Below, in pieces: positions 49,046 to 61,700 of a stretch of DNA of 64,000 nt. The position numbers were made by a program, and so were the translations under genes. Position 1 is the stretch's first letter. Each line of letters starts with the position of its first letter. Below the pieces are notes generated by a model. It had not been told where the DNA came from. It did not search any database and saw only the letters and a list, made by a program, of their open reading frames with translations. The DNA is from Astrocystis sublimbata (Eukaryota > Ascomycota > Sordariomycetes > Xylariales > Xylariaceae), in NCBI GenBank assembly GCA_022453515.1, contig JAJNNY010000005.1, positions 496,001 through 560,000 on the forward strand, read 5' to 3'.

Positions 49046-50885
49046 TGCACTTGTTCGGGGTTATGTCGCTAACCGGCGTGTATCACTTTCGATATCCGAT
49101 TCTTTTTCCGGTCGAATGTAGTCTGCTGTGCGACGTTCGAAGTTGTCAGAAGCAAATTCAAATGTTGGTGCTCGGAGATTTGAGATATTTAATACCTGTC
49201 AAATATGTAGAACAGCAGTGCCCCTGAATGCTGCCAAGGTTTTGTTATGCTGAGCAAGCGAGACGCAACCGTTGCATAGAATGGAGTCAATGGACACAGT
49301 AAGAATGGCTTCCTGGCCAAGGTTCATATGTATGATGCAAGGCAAGGGATCCGACCAGCGGCTCACGTGGGAGTACACACACCCACAGAGACTATGAATT
49401 CGTTTGCGGCACCCCACCAAGATTACATGATTGATTAATTCGTCTCTTTTCATGGCCTACTATTTGATGGAACCAACAACAGGCCCTTACATAGAACAAA
49501 GTACTTTATTCTTAATCTTAAAATCTTGATCTGACCATTCTTTCAAATCTTTTTATAGAAACGAACAACCTCAACAAAGTAACAAAGGTGGAAGGTTTTG
49601 GTGGCAAGTTGGGCAGGGAACGAATCAGTAGTTTGTATCATTGTACCACGTGTACCACGCACGCACCAAGCAGATGAGTATTAGTTGGTATGATCCCAAC
49701 TTCAAAACTTACCAGGATTCCCCAATGTCGTACGGCCAGTGCTGCCGTCGGAGGGGGGTCCAGTCCGAGCTTAATACGGGGCACATGTATGGTGTTTTCA
49801 TGAGATCGGTGATCCACAGATACTGGGAGAACCACAAGCACGTTGCGAAACATACATGACCGATCAACTGGGACGTACTATATGCGGGCGTGCATCGTAC
49901 CTAACTAGCAATCATTCAGGGACGGGTTTCTCTTGTTGATTGATTGGATGGCAAAGATTTGCATGAGGAGAGACTGTATCATCAGAACTGATCAATAGAG
50001 TTTCGTTAGAGAGCCGTCTCGTCTTGTCTCGCGACAGATAACATTTTTGCAATTGTTGCATCGAGGGAGGGACGTGATAAGGGGGTTATTCAACGGCTTT
50101 GATCGACCCAATCTGAGTCGTAATAAGGCCTGCTATATCGCAATCCCCTTGCTTATATCGAACCATCACACTAAGTCCCTCGGGCCCATAGGCAGGGTCT
50201 CGGCACACCCGTCCGAATTCCGTGACACAGCATACGGAGGTTATTCGGCTCGTATGGGTGCAAAAAGCCGCCCCGCAAGTCCCTGTGGGCTAGAGCTTGG
50301 ACAAGGTCCTTAGCCAACGTCGTGCGGATAGACCAGTGCGCGTCGCGTTGACAAGGTCAGTTTTGCTGGTCTTGCCTGGCATCCTGGTAATTTCGAATTG
50401 TGCAAACAGAGTACTTCCTCGAGATCTGCGCAAGCATCAGTGTCTGTGCCCGATACCTGGTGAGCCCGGTGCGGCGACATCTATCCCAGCTCGTACCTCC
50501 GCATTCAAGATGGTTGCATCCAACAGCCCAAACAGGTAGGACTTGAGTTTGGTCAAAACGCATATACGAGCTCTTATAGGGGCCTCTCTGCTAATGCAAG
50601 GGCGATATGGCCGGGATTATATGTGCGTCTCTTACTTACATGTTCGGAACGCATATTCTTTCCATATCTATCGTCTGGAGTGTTGATGTTTTCGTTTCTT
50701 TTTTTCTCCTCAGGGAATCGGGGACAGGAGAAAAATTACCCCTCCAATACGTTGTCGGCTGGGAGGTGAAGCATTTCCGCAGAGCTCCCACATCGAATTC
50801 TCTCTTTGATTTGATATATATAGCTTAGGCAACTCTCTTTCGTTGCTAAGCTATAGCTCCATTCCCATTTATACCCAATGCTAAG
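49046..50885. other. Divergent intergenic region, 1.8 kb
   Basis: Between the monooxygenase (minus) and the second 7TM gene (plus). Holds copy A of a diverged direct repeat at 50275-50356. No gene seen. Confidence 0.55.
50275..50356 (+). repeat. Diverged direct repeat, copy A
   Basis: Aligns by eye with 53048-53121: shared words GCAAGTC-CTGTGGG, AACGTCG-GCGGA-AGACC and CGTTGACAAGG in the same order. This copy has an extra segment of about 8 nt before CGCGTTGACAAGG. Confidence 0.6.
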
Positions 50886-52637
50886 ATGTCTGCCGATACG
50901 CCTATGGACTCCGCCGCAGCCTCTGCTGCAGCTGCGGCGTTCCAACAATTTGTAACGGAGGATTTCACTCTATTTGCTGTTGGAATTCTTATCACTGTTA
51001 CGAGAACTTTTGCTCGAATAAAACAAGTCGGAATCAAGGGGTTGCAGGGTGATGACTATCTAGTCTGGGTAGCAATGGTATGTTCAATATCCCTCGGTCT
51101 ATATGTACACATTTTTGGCTAAGCATTAATCTTTCGAAGATAATCTACGCAGCCGAAACTGGTCTCGCTTACTCAGTGGGTGCTGTGGCAGGGGGGCTGG
51201 CAAACAATGGCATGACGGACGAGCAACGAATGGCCCTCGGCCCGGATAGTGCAGAATACCAGACGAGGTAAGGTATCATCGTTGGTATAGTTTATGTACA
51301 CTCTCGTTAATCTTCTCTCGTCGCAGAGTAATTGGCTGCAAAATCCAGCTGTCGGGTTGGTCTACCTATTCCGCCCTGCTGTGGACTCTGAAAGCTTCGC
51401 TGCTCGTCTTTTACATTCGATTGACCGTAAGTACACTCTAGAGATCAGACTCTTCTACCGTTTATATTTGCTAAGTTACTGTCGCTTCAAGGCAGGATTG
51501 GGTCGAACATATCTCCGTCGGATATATATTGGCTTCGCTTTTCTTCTATTTTCCTACATAGCCGCGACTTTGAATCTGTTTCTGGGCTGTCGTCCTTTTT
51601 ACAAGAACTGGCAGATATATCCAAATCCAGGCGGTAAGTCTATTGCATTATATCCATAGGCTTTCCAACTTCAACTCATTCGTGCTGAGGCTGATATTTC
51701 TGTTCCTAGAGTACGTAACCCCTCGAATTTTCTATGCTCTTTTCCGACAAGCGGCACAAATTGCCTTCATGGGCATCGTATACCTTTAATCGTGCGGTGT
51801 TCCTTGATTCTAAGTGACAATTACTGACTCCACCGGTTGAAGTGGCTGCCAGCCTGCGACCTCCGCCCGAATTGTCTGGACATACGCCGCCTTGAACATC
51901 GCCTCAGACGTGTATCTCCTCTCGATACCGTTGCCAATGCTATGGAATACAACTCTAGCACTCCCCAAGAAGCTCGGGTTGATGTTTCTGTTCAGCGGTG
52001 GCATTTTCATCATTGTCTGCGCACTTATACGGGCTGTATTGATTGTCACGGTAATTATTTGAACCTGACAGTTGTCAATCGTTTTTGTCAGTGATTTACT
52101 GACAATTTTCGGTCGCAGGATCCAATTGGGGGCGCTCAGGTTGCTGGGTCGTGGGCTGTTAGGGAGACTTTTGTGGCGGTTGTGACGACCAACCTGCCCA
52201 TGGTCTTCCCACTGATCAGCGGCTGGCTCAAGCCGGTGATTACTAGCATTGCGCGATCTTTGCGCACTGGAAGCTACGACAAATCATCAAGCGGAAAACT
52301 CAGACGAACGATTGCAACATTCGGGGGCGGTCACGGTGGGAAAGGCCCAAGCGGACGTGGTCGTAACCCTCACGCGGATACAAGTCATGGTGGGCTCACT
52401 TTCACCGAAAGCGAGGAGCGCATTATTGGCCAAGGACACATGAAGATGCAAGACCTATCCACCACGTCTACGGAGGTTCATGTGCCACATCATAGCGATG
52501 GGAACGGCGACGTTATTAGAAAAGAGGTCGAAATCGATGTGACTTCGGCACCGAACGACAAGACTCCAAGTCCACGAAGTTTTGCCTTTGCGACGGGACC
52601 AATGAGAAAGAGCACCGGCATGCGCTCTCCCAGGTGA
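50886..52637 (+). CDS. Fungal rhodopsin-like (SAT4-type) seven-transmembrane protein, copy 2
   Basis: Exons 50886-51077, 51140-51267, 51327-51426, 51492-51633, single base 51710, 51843-52050 and 52119-52637 (429 residues). The family pattern is continuous: FTLFAVGILITVTRTFARIK, GDDYLVWVAM, IIYAAETGLAYSVGAVAGGLANNGM, the RVIGCKIQLSGWSTYSALLWT helix region, VFYIRLTAGLGRTY, LFLGCRPFYKNWQIYPNPG, SDVYLLSIPLPMLWNTTLALPKKLG, and GSWAVRETFVAVVTTNLPMVFPLI. The tail is hydrophilic, with Gly/His/Ser-rich text. Between PNPG and CQPA two introns (51634-51709 and 51711-51842) are separated by one base. Only with that base is the frame kept, giving PNPGDGCQPA, the form expected for the family. Ala-rich N-terminus (SAAASAAAAAFQ). 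Likely a membrane sensor or receptor-like protein; ligand unknown. Confidence 0.82.
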
Positions 52638-53047
52638 AGGAACGACTTGAAACATTGTGTATGGGTGTGGCATCACGAGAGTTTCTTTTGCGCCTGTTGG
52701 ACGATATTACTTACATCATCTATCGGTGTAAGTGTAAGTGTAAAGCCCCGGGTCAGGGGTATGCCTTCCAGGGGTCTAATTATTGTTTGCTGGCGAGCAG
52801 ACCACTTTGGTACCGCTGTTCTTTTTTGGGTGCCTATCACATTTTCTGCTGAGCTTACGTTTTACAAAATCGTACGGCATGTACCTATATCCTCTGTACG
52901 TTATCCGCAAGATCCAGGCTTGCTTTGTAGTGTGTTACTGTAATTATAATGAATGGAATTTCCAGCTACAGAAGATCTGGCTCCCCTTGGCTCATGACTC
53001 GCACTCACTCACCTCCCTCGCCTACCCAGCACGGGCCTAGGTAATTG

Positions 53048-53121
53048 GCAAGTCACTGTGGGTAAGACTGGACAGGGGTTCTTGGCGAACGTCGCGCGGA
53101 AAGACCCGGGCGTTGACAAGG
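53048..53121 (+). repeat. Diverged direct repeat, copy B
   Basis: Partner of 50275-50356, in the same orientation; the two copies flank the second 7TM gene. Confidence 0.6.
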
Positions 53122-53642
53122 GAAAATGCTTAATAATTTCGCATGGGGCAAAAAAGTAGTTTAACACGACCCTCGGCGTCTGTGCGTGCACCGTTTAGCC
53201 CCCTCCGAACCTCCCGCGTAACGACACGACGGAGTACAACATGGCAATGGTATACCATGTACTATACACATTCGCCTAGACTCATCGAAATCGCATTTTG
53301 CTCCTGATCATCTCATCGTACGTGGCGTGATAACGCCAGCAGTTTTTCTTTCTTCGTCTGGCCAACCCAAACGGCCATCCAATCAGAGCCGCTATATGTG
53401 TAGCTTTGAATGGCCGTTCCAAGGCGCTGGATCCCGCCCAGACCAACCAAGGGCAGAACCAGGGACCCCCGATGCAGCGCGAGAGGGGCGGCGAGGGGCA
53501 GAAAGGAGGGGGTTGAGTTCTACCTTGCATGCTACGACAGGGACCTGCGCAAGCTACCGTCATCATAATCATTTGCATTTGGTGTGATGTTGCATCTGGA
53601 TTGGGGCCTATGGTATGGGTGGAGTGGTGTAATTGTTATTAC

Positions 53643-53662
53643 CTACCTACCTAGGTAGGTAG
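53643..53662. repeat. Perfect 20-bp palindrome of CTAC/GTAG units
   Basis: Read directly; centre CCTAGG. Member of the recurrent TACCTAGGTA motif set of this window. Confidence 0.9.
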
Positions 53663-56600
53663 TCCGGCATGCAATGGCAGAGGTACCCAAGCATGCCAGG
53701 TCAGCGACTTGGACATTGAATAATGCTATTTGGACAATGGTTTTGACAAGCTTTGGGAAACATGCTCATTGAAGATGAGTTAGTTCTGAGATCGTGAGTG
53801 GCGAAATTGTGTAAGTCCCTCCAATAGCGCCATGGCTGTTCTGAATTAAGTACACACCTACCTAAGTATCCACTTATAGCAGAACCTGGAACAAGAATAC
53901 TATTACTTTCAATCATCAAGAGATTGATATCAAAAAGTTAAGAAACCCATATCTAAAGTTCTGTGTAAAATAGATGAAAACTAAGGAATTGGAACATAAA
54001 GGAGATTAAGCTCACTCAGCTTTACGTGTATAAAGAACTTGAGAATGGAGATAGTGCTACTAAATTGGTCCTAAGTCGAATGCGCAGATAACATCGGTAG
54101 CTACTGTACAGTAGCCTGCAAGCATGCCGCCCTCCTGACACCCAACAATGAAGCTCAGGTGCGAGCCCAAAGACACGACATGTAAGGAAACACGCACACC
54201 CTTCATTTGGCATACATCAAACGATCAATTACCTAGGGACACATGGCTGACTGCATAGTGGCAAAGCAGCACGCATTCACTGTGTCTTGTTCGGGACAAG
54301 TTTTCCACTCTCCACCCTATTCGAGTTGAAACCCGACTCAGGCAGTGAGCCGTTGCTGCGTGTTGTGCTTGGGCCGATCGAGTCCGCAGCCGAGATTGGT
54401 TGCGAATGATCGACTTCATTATGCCTCAACCGACTCTTCGGCGCGTAATTGGCCCTGTAAACAACTGACTCCGTGCCCAAGCCAAGGCGAGCAAGGCATA
54501 GACAGACATCTTGGGCAGCAGGGCCTACTCGGGCCTACTCGAGCCGAGAACTTTTGTCCTCTATTCTTTCTTGGTATGCTGTTTGTTTAAGACGTCAGAT
54601 AAATTGCCAGGGTTTTCGAGCTACGAGCAACGGAGCCCGAGCTTCTGCCACTATTGGTGGCACCCTTTCGGACTGGACCCCTATTGTAGCAACAATCTGA
54701 AAAGAAAGCAAGCAAAAATACGATGAATTCTCCAAAGCCACCTGTCTGCAGCTCTTCAGGGCCGGAGACAGCCAGCAGGGTCACGCCGGTCGGACTATCG
54801 GGACATACATGCACATCAACCCGTTGGCGCGAACTTGACAGCAAGATTCATGAACAAGCTAATGCGACGTTGCCGAAAGGGACCTATGACAAGCCCTCTA
54901 GAATAACAGCCACATCGGCAACAGCATCTGCGTGTGCCAATGGGGAATCGCATAGCAAGCCACTGGATTGGGGTTCCAATTGGGGTTGCTTCAATATATT
55001 CTGCACACATATCTAGGCAGTTTTTAATGCCCGTTGTCCAAAGGAACATTGCATACAATTTCTATATCTTTATCCGACAGCCCTGTCACAAACAATACTG
55101 CTGGCTCATCCGATCCCTCCCCCGTTGTCATGAGCTTCAAGATCCCCCTCTATAGTAGATAGACACACTAATCTTACGTACCTGGGCACTAACCGTAGCC
55201 AGAACCTTACTAGTTCGCCTGGAAAGGCGTTGTTGTCTTAGCCACCCCGCGTCTTGCCCGCTCACAAGCTAAGGTGGCTGAGATAGTGCCTGATCTTTGT
55301 ACTGCTGCGTGATAGGGGTCTAGGCTGCCAGGGGGCTAAGAACTGGACGGAATTGGAAAACCCCCATTGGACTCGTTTGAAACACGCCAAAATCGACAAT
55401 CGCCTAATGCTGCAAGTCCAGTCCATGGCAAATTGATGATTGAAAGCTCCCTGAGGTTGTTGATAGCTTCTTTGTGCTGTTACTGATCTCGCGTTCCTGA
55501 ATTGTCGTAGTCCAGGACCCGCTTTCTCAAGCTCGAGCTTCAACTTTCCTCTGCGATATCCCTTTCTTCCGTTCCTTTGAGCCCTAAGCGGACACACCAA
55601 GACTCGATAGCAAAAGACCCGGATGTACACATCGAGATGTTTCAGCGAATCAGTTAGATAATCACCGATGACCTGGCAGTCGGCTATCGGGTGCAAGCAA
55701 ATTGTTCGTACACGTAGATGTTCTCCGCATACGGGATTTGTGTGACAACATAACGGTTGCCCACATTGCATCGATGATGTTATTCATACTAGCAAGGTCA
55801 ATGAGAATCTTTATTATGTTCCAGAATCAGGTTTCTCCCGTTGCCGAGCTAGACTAAACACTGTGCTGTGCTCCTCACGATAATCGAATTTTGAGGGCGC
55901 CAACGGCGATTGCCGAAGACACTCGCCATTCGAGACACGGGTGAATGTTTTGAATCTCGGGATCACTAGAGACTGAAACATCGGGTGAATTGAGTTATGA
56001 GCCCTGTAAATGAGTACTTGGGCAAGCGTTTCGAATTACTCTCAGAAACATGACCACGGGCAAGGAGCGTGTGATAGCTCCCTTGTTTTCCTACACATCA
56101 AATGACAAACAACTTTGATTCAGCAATTATAGCAGTCTCAATGTTTCCTCAGAATTTCACTTATAATTATACCTAATTGTATGTTCCTAGGGGAATCCGG
56201 TCGTCTACATCAGCTACATATTCACATGAGTGAGCATAGCCACATGAGATCCACCTTGCAAGGGCACTCGGCTGATAATTGTTTGCGAAATACCTGTACT
56301 CAACTTTTATTGACAGCAGTACCATGTGTATCTTTTCTATTTCGTCGTGTTGATTGATTGCCTGATTGGTTATAAAAACTTTCAAGTTTATGAGTAGGCT
56401 TGAATAACTAACCTCCTGTTCCGTGACATGAATGCACAGCTATATCATTGAATAATCAAAAGATAGTAATTTGTCATGTCAAAGCTTTGACATGATGGTA
56501 TGCAGTAGCTCATATACGGAACGTAGTACTGCCTACCTGTGTTGACTAAAACTGAAAATAAAGCTCAACCGTTTCCAGAAGATTAGGTGCCCATAGTGCA

Positions 56601-57742
56601 ATCCGATTTGTTTCGATACCTCATACTCTATCATCATGCGTTCTAGAGTTTGTAATTACTCCCTTTTCTATCGCATCCGTGATAATATCTTGTTTATGTG
56701 TGCATGTTGAAGGTTTCAGAAGCTAAACCATCTGACTGTGAGATCCAGCCATGGGTCCTATTGTCACATACCTTACAGGAAGAAGCTGGTGACATGATTT
56801 GGACCGGAAGGATTACACATATCTAGAGTATGGCTTTTGAACCATGGACAACACGCAGCGAGCTCCATCTCAATTTTGGGAATGACGTAAACTGGCCTGG
56901 CGTTGTCATGATTTCTGACACATATTTTCATACGTGCGCAACAGCCTGGTTCCGTTGTGTACTATGCTTTCGCCCAAATGCATATTATGTTTGCAAAGTC
57001 TTGCCTGTTTAGAGACTGAAGTGATGAAGTTATTTACCATTTCATTCGTCTTTGATCTTTCATACTCTGGACTGTGCTCAAGCAGTTGAATACCTAGGTA
57101 TATTATGATCAGCTCAAATCGACCATGCAGTCTCTACCTTGGGCACAATATTTTCGATTTATTAACTATTTTGCGTTCTTCAGCTCAAGGGCGTTGTGGT
57201 CTGACATAGTCTAACCACTAAATGTCTTACTTACTGCTTGTTCGAGGTATTCGTGATGACGATATGTCTGTCTCCCGAACGGCCTCCGTTGCAATGAGAA
57301 GCCGATTATAAAGTAATGTTTGAATCGCGAGAGTTTCTATGCGCTGCTTTTGCGGATGACTTTGAATGAGACACATATGGTACTATCAACTTTACGAGGA
57401 ATCCGAGTAACTGTATACATCATCGGTGTGCAATAGACCCCAAAGAATACATGTAAATTGGTAGATCGACCACTGCTGCCATGTTATTATAGAACTAGAG
57501 CCCATAGCCAGAACACCGCAATAGTCGAGTGCTGCAATGGCAGGCGACTTGACCACCTGCGCACGTCACATATCGGGGCACGCGAGTAGACCGTCACAGT
57601 CCGAAGTCGTTAGGGAGGGTTGGCTGTTTGCGTCGATACAAGGAATTTTGATTTGACGACCAGCTAAATAAGCGAGGTCGTGACTGCCATTTTTGCATTA
57701 CTTCTTATTAATTAAGCTCAGTATGAGGAGGCATATTTCTAA

Positions 57743-58768
57743 TTATTTCGTAGTCCTGAAGTGGCATTTGCAGAGAACTTTCCAACTTCCTGTTTGATGA
57801 TTAGTGCTTAGAATGTGTTGGCGGGCAGACAGTGGAGCGTGGTATATACATACAGGCAGCGGCATGAACGTATGGCGCTTCCCAGAATATTCCAAATAGC
57901 CATCGTATGCATAAAGTCGAATAGTGCCTCTCAGAGTATTGAACACCATTGTGGCAGGGTGATGCCAAGTCAGGCCATCTAGAAGCCGTCTGATATCACC
58001 AACATCGACGTCTATCTGCTTCAGGGTAACGAGGAGTTCGAGCCAGGAAGTCAAGAACTCCTTGTCGCGCTCGTATGTACAGGCATAGCCGTATTTATCG
58101 AGCGTGGAACGCACCCCGAAGCGCACCATCTCCGAGAGGTGCGTCTTGTACTGTTTGATGTCTGGAGTTGTCATAAGCTCGCCGTCGCAAGTGAAGCTGT
58201 GCTCGGCGATCTCGTAAAGAATCCACAAGCGTGCCTCGAACGGAGGGTAGAACCAGGAAAACCCGCAGTTTCGTATGATTGCCGACATGGTGTTTAACGA
58301 CCGCAGAAAAAAGAATTCTTCCTGCTCACTGCGCGGCGCTTGGGGAATGCACGTCCAGTCAACCCATATGTATTGCCAAGGCTGCGAGCGAAGTTCCGCC
58401 TGATGGAGCCGCAGATATTCCCCCTCGGGATCTGGGTCGTCTTTTGTGCGCCAGAAGTGGCTCACGAAAAAGCATTCGCGCCGACTTACGTAACCAGGGA
58501 GAGCGGGCAGAAGAACGTAATCATCCAGCCGGTCGCTACTCCATTTGGACATCGTTTTCTGTGCTAGAAACGCTTCTCTCCGTTGGAAGAACCAGAACAT
58601 GATTAGTCGCTCACACAACAGGTCGTCTAGGTTGTTGTAGCGCTGTAAAGCTGTTGTGACTAGCGTTTTAGTTACACTTGTTAGAGAATCCCAAGCTGCT
58701 ATACTGCGACGTATAAGCGAGAGGAAAGGCGGGATGGCACATGTGAGAGTCATTCTGGAGGATGCCAT
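57743..58768 (-). CDS. HET-like incompatibility-type protein
   Basis: Single visible exon. The first ATG in the open frame is at 58768, giving 341 residues; the frame is open a little further upstream without an ATG, so an earlier exon cannot be excluded. The middle resembles the core of HET domains: CFFVSHFWRTKDDPDPEGEY corresponds to the SHTW block and WQYIWVDWTCIPQAPRSEQEE to the WVDTLCIDQ block. After it come FFLRSLNTMSAIIRNCGFSWFYPPFEARLWILYEIAEH and a helical C-terminus. Proteins with this pattern are frequent and uncharacterised in ascomycetes. The start (MASSRMTLTCAIPPFLSLIRRS) is hydrophobic/basic. Likely a cytosolic self/non-self or stress regulator; function is inference from the HET likeness only. 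Confidence 0.6.
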   Translation of the reverse strand: MASSRMTLTCAIPPFLSLIRRSIAAWDSLTSVTKTLVTTALQRYNNLDDLLCERLIMFWFFQRREAFLAQKTMSKWSSDRLDDYVLLPALPGYVSRRECFFVSHFWRTKDDPDPEGEYLRLHQAELRSQPWQYIWVDWTCIPQAPRSEQEEFFFLRSLNTMSAIIRNCGFSWFYPPFEARLWILYEIAEHSFTCDGELMTTPDIKQYKTHLSEMVRFGVRSTLDKYGYACTYERDKEFLTSWLELLVTLKQIDVDVGDIRRLLDGLTWHHPATMVFNTLRGTIRLYAYDGYLEYSGKRHTFMPLPVCIYHAPLSARQHILSTNHQTGSWKVLCKCHFRTTK

Positions 58769-61700
58769 TGTAGATACGATCGACCTCGGCAAGGTTATTG
58801 ATCGGACGGCCGGTAAAGTGAGCACCAGTGAATGGCGAGCATCTCAGTCAAATGAAAAGTCCTGTTTCGATTTGATACACAGGGCTTTTGAAGATGAATG
58901 ATTCAGAGTCTGAGCTTATCATGATTAGCAAATGAAGCTGCGAAACGGCAACGTTATACTCATGTAAGAAATTACTCAGTAGATCAGCCTTCGCGACAGC
59001 TTGCTGCAGCTTACATGCACGGCCTCCAGTTTTGTTCTGCACTTGATTCGGCACGCATGTCTGATGCTGACAAGTCTGTATAAATGCTGCGGTCTAGATC
59101 AGCAGTCATGGCCCTCGCCGGCTTAATGTGTTTTCCAAATTGTGCAGTCAGTCTTTTACCGAACATGCACCCCCAACAAACTGGCCGAAGCGACAGGAAG
59201 GTCACAATCTTTTGCTTGAATTCCTGGGGCGTATTGTCACACATAACGCGCTCATGACGCGCTGTTCTGGGCACCGAAGATCTGATTTACATATGTATAT
59301 TCCAAACTTACTCGTTGTGTACCTAGGTATGCAATAGCTAGTGTAACTATAGACGGTGTTGAGGGCCAAGAAGGGAAGCGAACACCACTCAGATTAGGCT
59401 ACTGCCATGGCCAATAAGTCATACAAGGCAGATCAGTACCAATGTCAAATGATTGCGCATGTTGTGAGGGTTGCGTGGCTCAGCATGGAGCTAATGATAT
59501 TGCCCGCAAGGCAGAGATACAAAGGTATCTCAACCTCAGGAGTATTGAGCGGCTATGGAACACAGCACATTTCCCACAACAAACTTCTAACGTCATATTC
59601 AGGCGCAGACATAGAGTATTCAAATAGAAGACCCAGTTCAACATCCTCCCAGATCATGCCGTTCTGAAATGAGGTATGGCCCTCATGTTGACCCCTTACG
59701 CTAGCGAAGGGTGAGAGGTAGAACTACAGGTACCTTGTTGGCCAACATTGTGAACACCGTCTGCAATGGCAGAGGGTTACATCCATGCACATGAAGGAAC
59801 TGAGTGCTCATCGCTCGACATGATACGGCGTGACGAGAGCGCTGCTTTCACACCACCGCATAATTCGTGGAGGGCACCCTCAACGTTACGACTTATCTGA
59901 TATTGAGGTCCTACGCGTTCTCCGCATCCTTTCCGATGCCCCGAGACCTGATATCTGGCCAGCTGGGACCACAACACCGGCCTTGAGCACCATCTGCTCG
60001 GGGGCAGAAAGGAAGACAACCCCCAAGTGCGCATGACTGCCTAGAGTGCCCGAGAAAAGTCCAGGCCCCGATCATCGATACTCGATAGGCCTATGTGGGT
60101 GGCTGAGGTATCGGCGACCAGACTAGCCCCGACCTAATGTGCAGGTATCGGGTGTATGGTCTCAGTACGTCCAGGTATCGGGTCGACCACGGGCGGCCAT
60201 GCGCGTTTTTGATGTTTGCCTGAATCCGGCAGCATCGCTTCATGGGCTCGCTCCATGGCTCATAGTGGCAGCATGATGGCTTGTCTCGAGCTGACAGCAA
60301 CTACCGTCGGACTCGGGCCATATGTATGGCGATATCGGTTGACAAGAACCACGTTCACTAAACGGAAGAACTCTTCTGCTCTTGGCCTCGGATCCCTCAC
60401 TGAGGGCTGGGTGTATTCACTGTGTCTTGCTGAAATGGAAGGAGAAAGGCGAGATCTGTCCCAGATATGAGACAGCAAGAGAATAAGATCAAGACTCGCA
60501 AGGGTGCTGAGGCCTTGACCATGGGTATGTCTCTCGTGGACGATCTTGGTTCAATAGTTGCGCACTCGAGATTGGCTGACAATCGTGGATGACCTAGCTG
60601 GTCGTTGCACTGTAGCCCGACGCGGATGGGAGCGAGACGAGGCCTCTTTATGAACGCGACGGGAGTGCTAGGAGAGGGGGAGTTGCCATCCGCCCATTTA
60701 CGCGTGGAAACAGGAGTTGTCGCGCGGCGTCGCTCGAGTGGCCTGCAAGCTCCTGAGAAAAGGGCCGGACCTGGCCCACAAGGACGGCTTGGTGCCTATT
60801 CTGCCCTGTGCGCCCCTGCAAATCGCTGCACTACTGCGTACCGAGATGCCATCGTGTACTCGTGTATGTACTGTACTAGCTCGCTCGTCGCTGGATCTGG
60901 CTTGGCAGCAGCTCTGACGCGATGATTGGTGTCCTCCAGTGCTGTCTCAGGGCAGCTGGAGCAGCCCGTGCATGGTGTTCCAATTAATCTCTCCTGTGGT
61001 GACACCTGTATCGAGCTCGAATTGCTTGGAGACGTGACGAGCGAATAGGCGTCCGGATGCTCCTAATTAAAGCCCATGCTCTCTGTCCACTTTCAGGCAA
61101 ACCCGCTCATTATGCATCGAGGTTTGTTAGTGATGCGCCTATCGTACATCATACTTAGTAAGTACTGTAAGTAGATACTGGATACGATCGAATGGTTCTT
61201 CCACTGCACTTACTGGCGTTAGCCCCTTTTCGGCTTGATTGGCAAGACGCCCTCTGCGCCGACGCCATCGCGCGTCCGCAACACGCCAGTCAGCCAGTGT
61301 GAAGTGTAAGTCGCTCTCCACCACACACATTCACTCGACTTGCAGCAACCCGCCCGACCGTACTTGTGCAGCTGCATACATCCTCGTGCATCACTGCATA
61401 CTCGCCTGTTTGAGGCCAGAGCGTCTGCGCACCACCACTGGGTAGGCAGTCTCGCCAGTTCCTGCAAAGTGGTACGACCCAGCCTCCCGTCTCTCAGGAC
61501 CTGCATCTGCGCATCTTGTCTGCCTGTCTGTGTGTTTCTCCTGCAAAGTGCTCGCAGCCATCTCTTTCACCGAAGTATGCGGCTTGCTGTCCAGATACAG
61601 TCCTGCGACCCAATCAATTAATTCATGGATCAATCCAGTGCTGCCGCCGTGACCCACCCGGTCCTGTCCCTGTAACTTCAAGGTTGTGAGTACGAGTACT

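Larger units (their letters stand above)
52638..57742. other. Gene-free stretch of 5.1 kb
   Basis: Contains copy B of the diverged repeat (53048-53121), a perfect 20-bp palindrome CTACCTACCTAGGTAGGTAG (53643-53662), a TACCTAGGTA at 57091-57100, and A/T-rich text from about 56100 on. The longest open frame (55262-55771, minus, 169 codons) has no signal, domain or splice support. No RNA gene recognised. Confidence 0.5.

Noticed and set aside
55262..55771. 169-codon minus-strand frame
   Set aside because: Longest frame of a 5-kb desert but without any domain, signal or conserved block.
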